Source: Hyphomonadaceae bacterium (GTDB lineage Bacteria; Pseudomonadota; Alphaproteobacteria; Caulobacterales; Aquidulcibacteraceae). Taken from it: a stretch of DNA of 64,000 nucleotides. The DNA lies in the NCBI GenBank assembly GCA_009773395.1, contig WRPI01000001.1:124001-188000 (forward strand), written 5' to 3'. The translations under genes were made by a program, and so were the position numbers. Position 1 is the first letter of the stretch. Each line of letters begins with the position of its first letter. Positions 7,333 to 15,132 of this stretch are shown piece by piece. The notes under the pieces were generated by a model, which worked only from the letters and a program-made list of their open reading frames with translations, had not been told where the DNA came from and made no database searches.

Positions 7333-8574
7333 TTAGCTCGCCAACCTTGTGCCAATTGCCTCAATGTCATCTTCAATTGACTGAAGTTCATGCAGTGGTC
7401 TTGGTGGCCCAAATAAATTGCCTTGGGCATATCCCAAATCAAGTTCCAGTAATTCAACAACTGTGCGCTCGTTTTCAACCCTATCGGCAATCAAATCGAC
7501 GCCATAACGCGCAAATAATGATGCAACATCTTGCGCTTCAAATTCACGCGCAAGGCCAGTAACTGGGCGCACGCCTTCGCGCAATAATTGCCGCACCAAA
7601 GTATCACCCGCCACTTTAACATAGCGCACGCCCATACGTTCGAGTTTGCGTAAATCCAAATCAATGGCATCGCAACGATCTATGGAAAAACGAAAGCCCA
7701 AATCGAAAAGCCGGCCCATATTGCGTTCGGCCGTCATCGACAGACGATCAAATGCCTCACGCGGCAACTCAAAAATCATCGAACCCGCCAAATCGCGGTT
7801 TTGCTTGAGGAAATCAACAAATTGCACAAAGAAGTTTTCATCGCCCAAACTGGTTGGCGATAAATTGCAAAACATAGCAATTCGCTTGTCGCGCTTAATC
7901 ATGCGCCTTGCAAGCTGCACACATTTTAGCAATAGCATATTGTCAATTTCAGAAACCAGTCCCGAAGGCTCAGCTACCCGCAAAAACTCACCGGGCATAA
8001 TCATGCCGCCAGTAGCGTCACGAAGGCGGGTGAAGCTCTCATAAAATGCAATCCGCCTTTGCGGCAATGTTACAACTGGTTGCAAATGAAGCTCAACCCG
8101 ATTGCTTTCAATGGCCTCACGCACACTGTTCAAAAGGCCGCGCTCGCTGCGGACGGGCGCCATTGCAATTTTTGGCGCGCTTTGCGAATTTTTCAATTTT
8201 GCTTCGTTAAGCGCGACATACTTCGCAAGGCCAATTGACAGCTCTTTTAATTCATTTGTTAGCCTTTCCTCGCGCTTTTGTGCTTCATCGAGGAAAGTTT
8301 CTTTCATAATTTGCAGGCGGTCGTCCACTTCAATTTGCGCTTCTTTAAGCTGTGCAAATTGATTATCGAGGCGAATTTTCTCGGTTTGCGAAAGTTTGTT
8401 GCCTTTTGGGCTGAGCGCCAAATGGAACAAGCCACAGCTATTTGCAAACATGGCGCCAATGCACACCGAAACTGCTGCCGAATATTCATAAAGCCAATAT
8501 GAAGCCGAACCAAGACCCACGGCCAAAGCAACATAAGTAATTACCAAAATAGCGTGGACTACGACCGCAAACAA
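7333..8574 (-). CDS. tipF: TipF-like flagellar regulator with degenerate EAL domain
   Basis: The protein has 413 residues: two N-terminal membrane helices (about 5-25 and 33-53), a coiled coil (about 65-125) and a C-terminal EAL-type domain (about 150-400). The EAL signature is altered (LQPVVTLPQRRIAFYESFTRL in place of the catalytic EALxR), as in Caulobacter TipF, which binds c-di-GMP without hydrolysing it and recruits flagellar switch proteins to the new pole. Domain order and length match TipF. No other flagellar gene is in the window. A CtrA-type site 72 bp upstream fits cell-cycle control. Another membrane-anchored degenerate EAL protein is the alternative. Confidence 0.82.
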   Translation of the reverse strand: MFAVVVHAILVITYVALAVGLGSASYWLYEYSAAVSVCIGAMFANSCGLFHLALSPKGNKLSQTEKIRLDNQFAQLKEAQIEVDDRLQIMKETFLDEAQKREERLTNELKELSIGLAKYVALNEAKLKNSQSAPKIAMAPVRSERGLLNSVREAIESNRVELHLQPVVTLPQRRIAFYESFTRLRDATGGMIMPGEFLRVAEPSGLVSEIDNMLLLKCVQLARRMIKRDKRIAMFCNLSPTSLGDENFFVQFVDFLKQNRDLAGSMIFELPREAFDRLSMTAERNMGRLFDLGFRFSIDRCDAIDLDLRKLERMGVRYVKVAGDTLVRQLLREGVRPVTGLAREFEAQDVASLFARYGVDLIADRVENERTVVELLELDLGYAQGNLFGPPRPLHELQSIEDDIEAIGTRLAS

Positions 8575-8645
8575 CTTGCTTCCCCCCGCAACTAACCGCT
8601 AAAATGCGAGCTTTCATTGCAGCGCTAAGTTTGACAAAGTTTTGG

Positions 8646-8660
8646 TTAATGATGCGTTAA
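8646..8660. promoter_or_regulatory. CtrA-type binding site between tipF and ileS
   Basis: TTAA (8646-8649), seven bases, then TTAA (8657-8660) followed by C is an exact match to the TTAA-N7-TTAAC consensus of the cell-cycle regulator CtrA. It lies about 72 bp before the tipF start and 150 bp before ileS. Flagellar genes are classic CtrA targets, so tipF is the likely target. Confidence 0.6.
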
Positions 8661-8810
8661 CTATCACCATTTTTTTCATTCATTTCGGGCTTATTCGGCA
8701 TTAGAGTTTCGTAAAATTCGGCGATTGTGCAAACATCACCGCGCATGGGTTTAATTTTTTATGCAAACCAGCTATTAGCGATCATCATTCTGTTTGATTA
8801 GAGATTATTT

Positions 8811-11711
8811 GTGACCACTGAACCGCGCGATTACCGCCCCACGATTTTTTTACCTGAAACCAGCTTTCCTATGCGCGCGGGCTTGCCGCAAAAAGAAGTC
8901 GAGATTTTGTCAAAATGGGGCTCTACGGATTTATACAAACAGATCCGCGCGGCTTCAGCAAACAAGCCAAAATGGGTTTTCCATGATGGCCCACCCTATG
9001 CCAATGGCGCAATGCATATTGGCCATGCGCTCAATAATATTTTGAAGGATTTTGTCGTGCGCTCACGCCAAATGGCGGGCTTTGACGTGGATTTTGTCCC
9101 CGGGTGGGATTGTCATGGTTTGCCAATTGAATGGAAAGTTGAAGAAGAATTTCGGAATGCGGGCCGCGATAAGAAAGAAGTTTCCGCCGTTGAATTTCGT
9201 CAGGCTTGCCGCAAGTTTGCGCAAAAATGGGTTGATATTCAAAAAACTGGCCGCATCCGTATGGGCGTAATTGGCGATTGGGACGAACCATATCTCACCA
9301 TGAATTATAATGCCGAAGCCATTATTGAAGCCGAGTTCCACAAAGTCGTGGCGGCAGGTTTGGTATTTCGTGGTTCCAAACCCATCATGTGGTCACCTGT
9401 TGAGCGCACATCTTTGGCCGAAGCCGAAGTTGAGTATCAAGAAAAGACCAGCCCCGCGATTTGGGTGAAGTTTCCTGTGGTTTCGGGGCAAAACATCGGC
9501 GCAAGTATCGTAATTTGGACCACTACGCCTTGGACAATTCCCGCAAATCGCGCGATTTCCTATTCCACCAAAATTGAATATGGGCTTTATCAAATCGATG
9601 CAATTGAAGCTGGCTTAGAGTTTGTGCCATTTGCGCAAATTGGAGAACGCCTAATTCTCGCTGACAAACTTGCTGAAGCGATATTTGCAAGTGCAAAAGT
9701 TGCAAAATATACGCGTATTGGCTCAGTTAACCCTACTGGACTTGTTTGCTCTCACCCCCTAAAAAATTGGGCGGGCGCAAATGGTGGTTATCAATTCCCT
9801 GTACCCTTACTCGCAGGAGATCATGTCACTGACGACGCTGGTACTGGTTTTGTCCATACTGCGCCATCGCATGGTACTGATGATTATTTGGTATGGATGA
9901 AAAATGGCCTGCCGCAATCGGATATTCCATTCACGGTTGACGAAGATGGGCGGCTAACTAAAGAAGCGCCGGGGTTTGAGGGGCTCGAAATCATGGAGCT
10001 GGAGGGCAAGCGTCAAGGCAAAGAAGGCCGCGCAAATGCTGCGGTAATCGAGGCCCTCGCGCAAACTGGTAATTTATTTGCCAAGGGGCGTTTGGTGCAT
10101 CAATATCCGCATTCGTGGCGATCCAAAGCGCCATTGATTTATCGCAATACGCCGCAGTGGTTTATCGCAATGGACAAGCCAGTGCCGCATTTAGGTGGAA
10201 AAACTTTGCGTCAAGTTGCGATGGCGGAAATTGACAAAGTCGATTGGGGCAATGAAGCCAGCAAAGCCCGGATTGGCACGATGGTGCGCGAACGCCCCGA
10301 TTGGTTGATTTCACGCCAGCGCGCATGGGGCGTGCCTTTGGCAATATTCGTGCATAGAGAAACCTTGGAAGTGCTGCAAGACACCGAGGTTAATGCGCGG
10401 ATTATCACCGCCATGAAAACCAATGGCGCAGACGCTTGGTATGCAACCGACCCGCAAGTCTTTTTGGGCGATAAATACAAATCCGAAGATTATGAGCAAG
10501 TCCAAGATATTTTGGACGTTTGGTTCGATAGCGGCTGCACCCACGCTTTTGTCCTTGAGAGCAGGCCAACTTTGCCGCGCCCTGCCAATATGTATTTTGA
10601 AGGGCTGGATCAACATCGCGGTTGGTTTCAGTCTTCCCTTTTGCAGAGCTGCGCCAGCCGTGGTGTTGCACCCTATAAACAAGTGCGAACCCACGGTTTT
10701 ACGGTCGATGAAAAAGGGCGCAAAATGTCCAAATCAATGGGCAATGGCATGGAGCCGCAAGACATTGCCGATAAAAATGGCATTGAAATATTGCGGGTGC
10801 TTTTTGCCGCCGCCGATTACACTCAAGAATTGGCGCTTGGCAAAACCATGATTGACCAAGCTTCGGAAACTTATCGCAAATTGCGCAATTCCATACGTTA
10901 TATGATGGCATCAACCAAGGATTTCGCGCCCGAAAACGCAGTTTCATACGACAAATTGCCATTGCTTGAAAAATGGCTGCTTGCGCGCTGCGCCGACGTT
11001 CACGCCAAAGTTATCGCCGAATATGATGACTATAATTTCAAAGGCGCATTATCAACAATTGCCGATTTTGCCAATTTGGAACTTTCGGCATTTTATGTCG
11101 ATGTTCGTAAAGATGCTTTATATTGCGACCCAGTGAATTCAGTTAAACGCCGCGCAGCACAAACAGTTTTGCATGAATTATTTGGACGGTTTTTGACTTG
11201 GCTTGCGCCGATTTGCCCGTTCACAACCGAAGAAGCATGGCTTAACCAAAACCCTGAAGGCGGTTCTGTCCATTTGCAAGTTTGGGGCGAAATTCCAACC
11301 CAGTGGCATAATCCTGCTTCAATTTCACGCATGGCGAAGCTGCGCGATTTGCGTAAAGCAATAACTGGCGCACTCGAAATTGAACGCGCCGCAAAAACCA
11401 TTGGGTCATCATTAGAGGCCGCCCCCAAAGTGTATATCACTGACAAAGAAATTCTCGCGGCGATTGGTGACGAAGACTTGGCGGAACTTTGCATAACTTC
11501 GGGGATTGAATTGATAGAAGGCGAAGCGCCTGAAAATGCCTATCACCATGAAGATGTCGCGGGCGTCGGCGTTGTATTTGCGCGCGCAAATGGCATTAAG
11601 TGCCGAAGGTCTTGGAAATATTTTGACCCCGCTACTGCAAATCCAAAATATCCAGATATTACCGCCAGAGATGCCGAAGCGGTTTTAGCGTGGGAGCAAG
11701 CGCAAGCCTAA
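8811..11711 (+). CDS. ileS: Isoleucyl-tRNA synthetase
   Basis: This 966-residue class I synthetase charges tRNA-Ile. The HIGH motif is at 69-72 (MHIGHALNN) and KMSKS near residue 638 (KGRKMSKSMGNG). The CP1 editing domain lies between, with TTTPWTIPANRA and GTGFVHTAPSHGTDDY. The C-terminal zinc-binding segment is degenerate: only one cysteine of the usual set remains (KCRRSWKYFDP). I believe this is common in alphaproteobacterial enzymes. Start is GTG 8811, preceded by AGAG. The stop codon overlaps the ccmC start by one base, so it heads a cytochrome c maturation string; lspA, a frequent ileS partner, is not here. Confidence 0.98.
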   Translation: MTTEPRDYRPTIFLPETSFPMRAGLPQKEVEILSKWGSTDLYKQIRAASANKPKWVFHDGPPYANGAMHIGHALNNILKDFVVRSRQMAGFDVDFVPGWDCHGLPIEWKVEEEFRNAGRDKKEVSAVEFRQACRKFAQKWVDIQKTGRIRMGVIGDWDEPYLTMNYNAEAIIEAEFHKVVAAGLVFRGSKPIMWSPVERTSLAEAEVEYQEKTSPAIWVKFPVVSGQNIGASIVIWTTTPWTIPANRAISYSTKIEYGLYQIDAIEAGLEFVPFAQIGERLILADKLAEAIFASAKVAKYTRIGSVNPTGLVCSHPLKNWAGANGGYQFPVPLLAGDHVTDDAGTGFVHTAPSHGTDDYLVWMKNGLPQSDIPFTVDEDGRLTKEAPGFEGLEIMELEGKRQGKEGRANAAVIEALAQTGNLFAKGRLVHQYPHSWRSKAPLIYRNTPQWFIAMDKPVPHLGGKTLRQVAMAEIDKVDWGNEASKARIGTMVRERPDWLISRQRAWGVPLAIFVHRETLEVLQDTEVNARIITAMKTNGADAWYATDPQVFLGDKYKSEDYEQVQDILDVWFDSGCTHAFVLESRPTLPRPANMYFEGLDQHRGWFQSSLLQSCASRGVAPYKQVRTHGFTVDEKGRKMSKSMGNGMEPQDIADKNGIEILRVLFAAADYTQELALGKTMIDQASETYRKLRNSIRYMMASTKDFAPENAVSYDKLPLLEKWLLARCADVHAKVIAEYDDYNFKGALSTIADFANLELSAFYVDVRKDALYCDPVNSVKRRAAQTVLHELFGRFLTWLAPICPFTTEEAWLNQNPEGGSVHLQVWGEIPTQWHNPASISRMAKLRDLRKAITGALEIERAAKTIGSSLEAAPKVYITDKEILAAIGDEDLAELCITSGIELIEGEAPENAYHHEDVAGVGVVFARANGIKCRRSWKYFDPATANPKYPDITARDAEAVLAWEQAQA

Positions 11712-12439
11712 TGTTCAATTATCTCGCCAATCCTGACCGTTTTATGCGATTTTCAAAAATCGCAACTCCGATTTTCGCTTTGCTGGCATTTGTGATTTTG
11801 GTGTTTGGTTCGGTTTGGTCTCTGGCCTTTGCCCCGGCTGACTATTTGCAGGGCCAAAGCGCGCGCATTATGTTTGTGCATGTGCCAGCAGCGTGGGTGG
11901 CATTTTCGGCTTATTCAGTAATGGCAGGCGGTAGTCTAGTCTATTTGGTTTGGCGCCATAATCTGGCCGATGTTGCAGCAAATGCGGCTTCAACCATTGG
12001 CGCGACCTTCACAGCAGTTTGTTTGTTAAGCGGCTCAATATGGGGGCGACCCACTTGGGGAACTTGGTGGGTATGGGACGGCAGGCTAACTTCAATGTTG
12101 GTTTTATTATTCATATATCTTGGCTATATCGCTTTGCGTTCTGCGATAAGCGACAAGCAAAAATCGGCAAGTGCGGGGGCTATTTTGTGTTTGGTGGGCA
12201 CAGTTAATATCCCGATTATTCGCTATTCCGTAGTTTGGTGGAATACTTTGCACCAACCCGCAGCAATTATTCGTAAAGGCGGACCGAGCATTCACCCCGA
12301 AATATTGCAACCATTATTATTTATGGGTTTGGGCTTTATGTTGCTGTTTGGTGCGCTTTTGCTTTTGAAAATGCGCGCATTGATTTTTCAAAACCGAGCG
12401 GCGGTTTTGGCGCATCGTTTGTTGGACGAAATTAGTTGA
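11711..12439 (+). CDS. ccmC: Heme exporter protein C (cytochrome c maturation)
   Basis: This 242-residue integral membrane protein has six predicted helices and the tryptophan-rich heme-handling motif WGTWWVWDGRLTS on the periplasmic side, plus conserved histidines (VHVPAAW; NTLHQPAA). CcmC presents heme to CcmE during System I cytochrome c biogenesis. The ATG at 11711 overlaps the ileS stop as TAATG, so translation is probably coupled. ccmA and ccmB, which usually precede ccmC, are absent from the window. The next genes are ccmD and ccmG. Confidence 0.96.
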   Translation: MFNYLANPDRFMRFSKIATPIFALLAFVILVFGSVWSLAFAPADYLQGQSARIMFVHVPAAWVAFSAYSVMAGGSLVYLVWRHNLADVAANAASTIGATFTAVCLLSGSIWGRPTWGTWWVWDGRLTSMLVLLFIYLGYIALRSAISDKQKSASAGAILCLVGTVNIPIIRYSVVWWNTLHQPAAIIRKGGPSIHPEILQPLLFMGLGFMLLFGALLLLKMRALIFQNRAAVLAHRLLDEIS

Positions 12440-12441
12440 AT

Positions 12442-12654
12442 ATGTTTATGGCCTCTCAATTCACCAATTTTCAAGAATTTTTGCAAATGGGCGGTTACGC
12501 TGGTTTTGTTTGGGCCGCTTGGGGCATTGCGTTTGTTGCCATTGTCGGATTGGTAATTCGGGCATACCAACATGAGAAATTTTGGCACAGTGAAGTCGAA
12601 AAATTGGAAGCGCAACTCAATCAAAAAAAGCAGGCCGAAAATGAAAACCCCTAA
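12442..12654 (+). CDS. ccmD: Heme exporter protein D
   Basis: This is a 70-residue protein with a single membrane helix (GGYAGFVWAAWGIAFVAIVGLV, about 20-40) and a charged, Lys/Glu-rich cytoplasmic tail, the typical CcmD layout. CcmD is a small subunit that helps release holo-CcmE from CcmABC. I choose ATG 12442; TTG 12436 overlapping the ccmC stop and ATG 12448 are alternatives. It overlaps ccmG by 14 bp. Confidence 0.88.
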   Translation: MFMASQFTNFQEFLQMGGYAGFVWAAWGIAFVAIVGLVIRAYQHEKFWHSEVEKLEAQLNQKKQAENENP

Positions 12655-13168
12655 AATTTGGGCTTTTCTACCCTTTGCATTATTCATCGGCCTTTTTGCG
12701 ATGTTTGCTTTTGGTATGTGGGGCAATCGCGTTTCTAAAGATACAAGCCCACTTATCGGCCAGCCAGCGCCGACATTGCAAATATTTACTATTGATAATC
12801 AAATTATGGATTTGGTCAAATATCGCGGGAAGCCCATTATCGTCAATTTTTTTGCTTCATGGTGCGCGCCTTGCCGTGCCGAACACCCTAGCCTTTTACA
12901 AATTGGGCATGATGAAAGCGTAGTTCTAATCGGCATTGCTTACAGGGACAACCCAACCAACAACCGCAATTATATTGAACAACTTGGCAATCCATTTGCA
13001 CAAATTGGCTTGGATTTACAAGGCGCAGCCGGCGCGAGTTTTGGGCTTTCTGGCGTTCCTGAAACCTACATAATCGACAAAGACGGCATCATTATTTACA
13101 AACACAAAGGCGAAATAACTGCTGGTGATGTGCCGAAATTGATAAGGATTGCGGTTCGCGGTTCATAG
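12641..13168 (+). CDS. ccmG: Thiol:disulfide interchange protein CcmG/DsbE
   Basis: This 175-residue membrane-anchored thioredoxin-fold protein has an N-terminal helix (about 5-27) followed by a periplasmic domain with the WCAPC redox site at Cys75/Cys78 and the cis-proline loop SGVPETYIIDKDG. It keeps the apocytochrome CxxCH motif reduced for heme attachment. The ATG at 12641 (MKTPKIW) is chosen over an upstream in-frame start because it sits at the end of ccmD with the signal-anchor immediately after it. It is the last recognisable ccm gene in the string. Confidence 0.96.
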   Translation: MKTPKIWAFLPFALFIGLFAMFAFGMWGNRVSKDTSPLIGQPAPTLQIFTIDNQIMDLVKYRGKPIIVNFFASWCAPCRAEHPSLLQIGHDESVVLIGIAYRDNPTNNRNYIEQLGNPFAQIGLDLQGAAGASFGLSGVPETYIIDKDGIIIYKHKGEITAGDVPKLIRIAVRGS

Positions 13169-13213
13169 CCGCCTATTGAGGTTTTGTTAAGCCAATTGGG
13201 CCAAAACCGCATT

Positions 13214-13483
13214 ATGAATCCGATTAGCAATAATTCACCGCCAAACCTACGCCCTTTGCCGCGCGTCGAGGCTTTGACCGACACAAAGCAAGCATTCTTG
13301 CGGCAGTTGGAGCAGTTGCGCGCAAATTCTGGGGTGGCGCACACAGCAGCCAAGCCTTTGACAACCGAGGCGGTTTCAAACTCCGATGCTTCAACTCAAA
13401 ATATTGCGGCTTCACCCGCACCCAAATCCGCTGGCAATGAAGGCGGATTTCGCAAGGGTATGGTTTTGGATATTAGGGTCTAA
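13214..13483 (+). CDS. Hypothetical protein, 89 residues
   Basis: The product begins MNPISNNSPPNLRPLPRVEA and continues as a short amphipathic segment (TDTKQAFLRQLEQLRANSG), then a low-complexity Ala/Ser/Thr stretch, ending in GGFRKGMVLDIRV. No signal peptide or membrane helix is seen. I do not recognise a family. It lies 45 bp after ccmG on the same strand and overlaps the convergent MarR gene by four bases. A TTG start at 13184 behind GAGG is an alternative. Being flanked by real genes with clean ends supports coding. Confidence 0.5.
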   Translation: MNPISNNSPPNLRPLPRVEALTDTKQAFLRQLEQLRANSGVAHTAAKPLTTEAVSNSDASTQNIAASPAPKSAGNEGGFRKGMVLDIRV

Positions 13484-14103
13484 TTTCTATTTTTCGACCT
13501 CTTGGCCTTCTTCGCTTTTTTGTTTTTTCCAATTTTCGCGGTTTTATTTGCTTTGGAGGCTGGCGATTTTTTTGCATCTTTGGTTTTGGTTTTGGCGGCA
13601 ATTTTGGGCGCAATCTTTGCCTTGCCCACTAAGCCGATTGCAATTTCAATGAACTTGCGGCCTTTGTTCTCGCCCAATGCCACCAATATTTCATTGTCTA
13701 TTTTTTGAAACCCTGGCAGGCTTTGCTCATATATTTCTGCGCCACTCGCGCTTAGTTTTACGACATTTGCACGGCTGTCAGTGAGTGATTTTTCGCGCTC
13801 AATTGCGCCATTTTTTTCCATCCGACCCAAAATCTCGGCCAAGGTTGACCTGTCAATACCAGTTTCATTGACCAATTTGACTTGCGATGCCGCGCCAAAT
13901 TTAGCCAACACCGTCATTATTGCAAATTGACGCGACGTTATGCCGCCACGCCCAAATTCTTTAATATGCAGGTCTCCGGCATATTGCCCAATGCGGTGGA
14001 AAATATGCGATAACGATGAATTTATGTCAAAAACTGCCGCAGACGATTGCATTGGCAGTTCATTGTCCTGAATGGCATCTTGTTGGTTTTCGGGTGGTTT
14101 CAT
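13480..14103 (-). CDS. MarR-family transcriptional regulator with Lys/Ala-rich tail
   Basis: This is a 207-residue protein. Residues about 28-160 form a MarR winged helix: helix-turn-helix (SQVKLVNETGIDRSTLAEIL) and wing (KNGAIEREKSLTDSRANVVKLS) are both clear. The last 45 residues are a repetitive Lys/Ala/Ser tail resembling histone-like C-termini, which may strengthen nonspecific DNA binding; this is not part of the standard family. It is divergent from the ArsN2-like acetyltransferase gene at 14245, and the 141-bp gap is the obvious place for its operator. The ligand is unknown. Confidence 0.9.
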   Translation of the reverse strand: MKPPENQQDAIQDNELPMQSSAAVFDINSSLSHIFHRIGQYAGDLHIKEFGRGGITSRQFAIMTVLAKFGAASQVKLVNETGIDRSTLAEILGRMEKNGAIEREKSLTDSRANVVKLSASGAEIYEQSLPGFQKIDNEILVALGENKGRKFIEIAIGLVGKAKIAPKIAAKTKTKDAKKSPASKANKTAKIGKNKKAKKAKRSKNRN

Positions 14104-14244
14104 CTGACTTTTCCCACGATGCGATATTGAATAAAATTCCTATATGCCTTGCGCAAACTAGTTTGTTATGATTTGTTTACATTTTCCAGTCACATTTTTG
14201 TGACAATAAGGCAAAAACCTACACACAACAAGGAAAACCGAATA

Positions 14245-14682
14245 ATGCAAATTGAAGTTAAGCCCATTGCCCCCGGACAACTGGACCGACTGCGCATTGT
14301 TTTGCTTTCCGAAGGTTTGCCCGCCGAGGATATATTACGCGCACCAGTGCGTTTTTTTGAAGCCTGCACCGAAAATGGTGCAGCAATTGGTTGGGGTGGT
14401 TTAGAAATTTATGGTGACCAAGCAGTTTTGCGGTCGGTTGTTATTAATTCAGTTTTGCGTGGCACTGGCGCGGGTAAAGCTTTGGTCGAAACTCTGATTT
14501 CTGAAGCTCGCGCGCTAAATTTGAAAAAACTATGGCTTTTGACCACCAATGCAGAAAACTTCTTTGCCAAACTCGGCTTCAGCCATGCAATTCGTTCAGA
14601 AGCGCCAAAAGAAATCCAAAATTGCGAAGAATTCAAATGGCCCAATAATGAAACCGCCCATTGCATGAATATGCGACTTTGA
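14245..14682 (+). CDS. GNAT acetyltransferase, ArsN2-like
   Basis: This 145-residue GNAT-fold protein has the acetyl-CoA loop RGTGAGKALVETL (about residues 70-82) and the features of the ArsN2 subgroup: GWGGLEIYGDQAVLRSVVI, KKLWLLTTNAENFFAKLGF and a C-terminal Ala-His-Cys-Met stretch. ArsN-type enzymes acetylate organoarsenicals such as phosphinothricin-like compounds. No ars operon is near, so arsenic specificity is an inference from resemblance only. The ATG has AAGGAAA before it. It is divergent from the MarR gene, which may control it. Confidence 0.78.
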   Translation: MQIEVKPIAPGQLDRLRIVLLSEGLPAEDILRAPVRFFEACTENGAAIGWGGLEIYGDQAVLRSVVINSVLRGTGAGKALVETLISEARALNLKKLWLLTTNAENFFAKLGFSHAIRSEAPKEIQNCEEFKWPNNETAHCMNMRL

Positions 14683-14862
14683 TCAAATTTCATATCAAGT
14701 TTGTGCCTGCTTTCACCACTTGCTTTTAAGGCAATAGGCTTTATGCAATCCCTTCCTAATTTTGCGCGGAGCGCCAGCGAGCAATGAGCGAGCCAGCCTG
14801 CGTGGCGCCAAAGAAAAATTGAAGGCTTTGCCTTCGAGTTTTTCTGAACGCAAATGAAAGAT

Positions 14863-14952
14863 GGGCAGGTGGCCGAGTGGTTGAAGGCGCACGCTTGGAA
14901 AGCGTGTTTAGGTTTACGCCTAACGAGGGTTCGAATCCCTCTCTGTCCGCCA
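14863..14952 (+). tRNA. tRNA-Ser (GGA)
   Basis: This 90-base class II tRNA folds completely: acceptor GGGCAGG pairs with TCTGTCC (two G-U), the anticodon stem CACGC/GCGTG encloses TTGGAAA with anticodon GGA, a long variable arm follows, then GGTTCGAATCC in the T arm. The 3' CCA is encoded, preceded by discriminator G as expected for serine. A strong terminator follows directly. Confidence 0.96.
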
Positions 14953-14990
14953 TAAACACAAAAGGGCATTTTGCCCTTTTTGTGTTTATA
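14953..14990 (+). terminator. Terminator after tRNA-Ser
   Basis: TAAACACAAAAGGGCA pairs with TGCCCTTTTTGTGTTTA almost perfectly around a TTT loop, starting one base after the encoded CCA. The hairpin contains a T run on its 3' side and should stop transcription of the tRNA. Confidence 0.85.
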
Positions 14991-15002
14991 TTGGCACATG
15001 TG

Positions 15003-15112
15003 GGGTTCGAACCCGAAGCCGAGGGTTCGACAAAACCTATAGGTTTTGGTCGCACAGCCACGAAGTGGCGAGCGCGCGAAAGCGGAAAATATTTGCATTA
15101 AGCAAATATTTT
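15003..15112 (+). repeat. Cluster of palindromes between tRNA-Ser and the symporter gene
   Basis: Four palindromes follow one another: GGGTTCGAACCC (15003-15014), AAAACCTATAGGTTTT (15032-15047), GCCAC/GTGGC (15057-15069) and AAAATATTTGC/GCAAATATTTT (15086-15112). The last one probably ends the leftward symporter transcript. The first three look like a mobile palindromic repeat unit rather than a terminator. The T-arm-like GGTTCGAA strings do not fold into a second tRNA. Confidence 0.6.
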
Positions 15113-15132
15113 AACAATCCCTCGCAACCCCC

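Noticed and set aside
14990-15070. Possible second tRNA on the minus strand (GGTTCGAAC strings)
   Set aside because: The T-arm stem has only three pairs and no anticodon or acceptor stem can be built; it is better explained as palindromes.
14409-15098. Minus-strand frames running across tRNA-Ser
   Set aside because: They contain the REGFEPSLG/STTRPPAH strings that arise from translating tRNA-Ser antisense, a known false gene.
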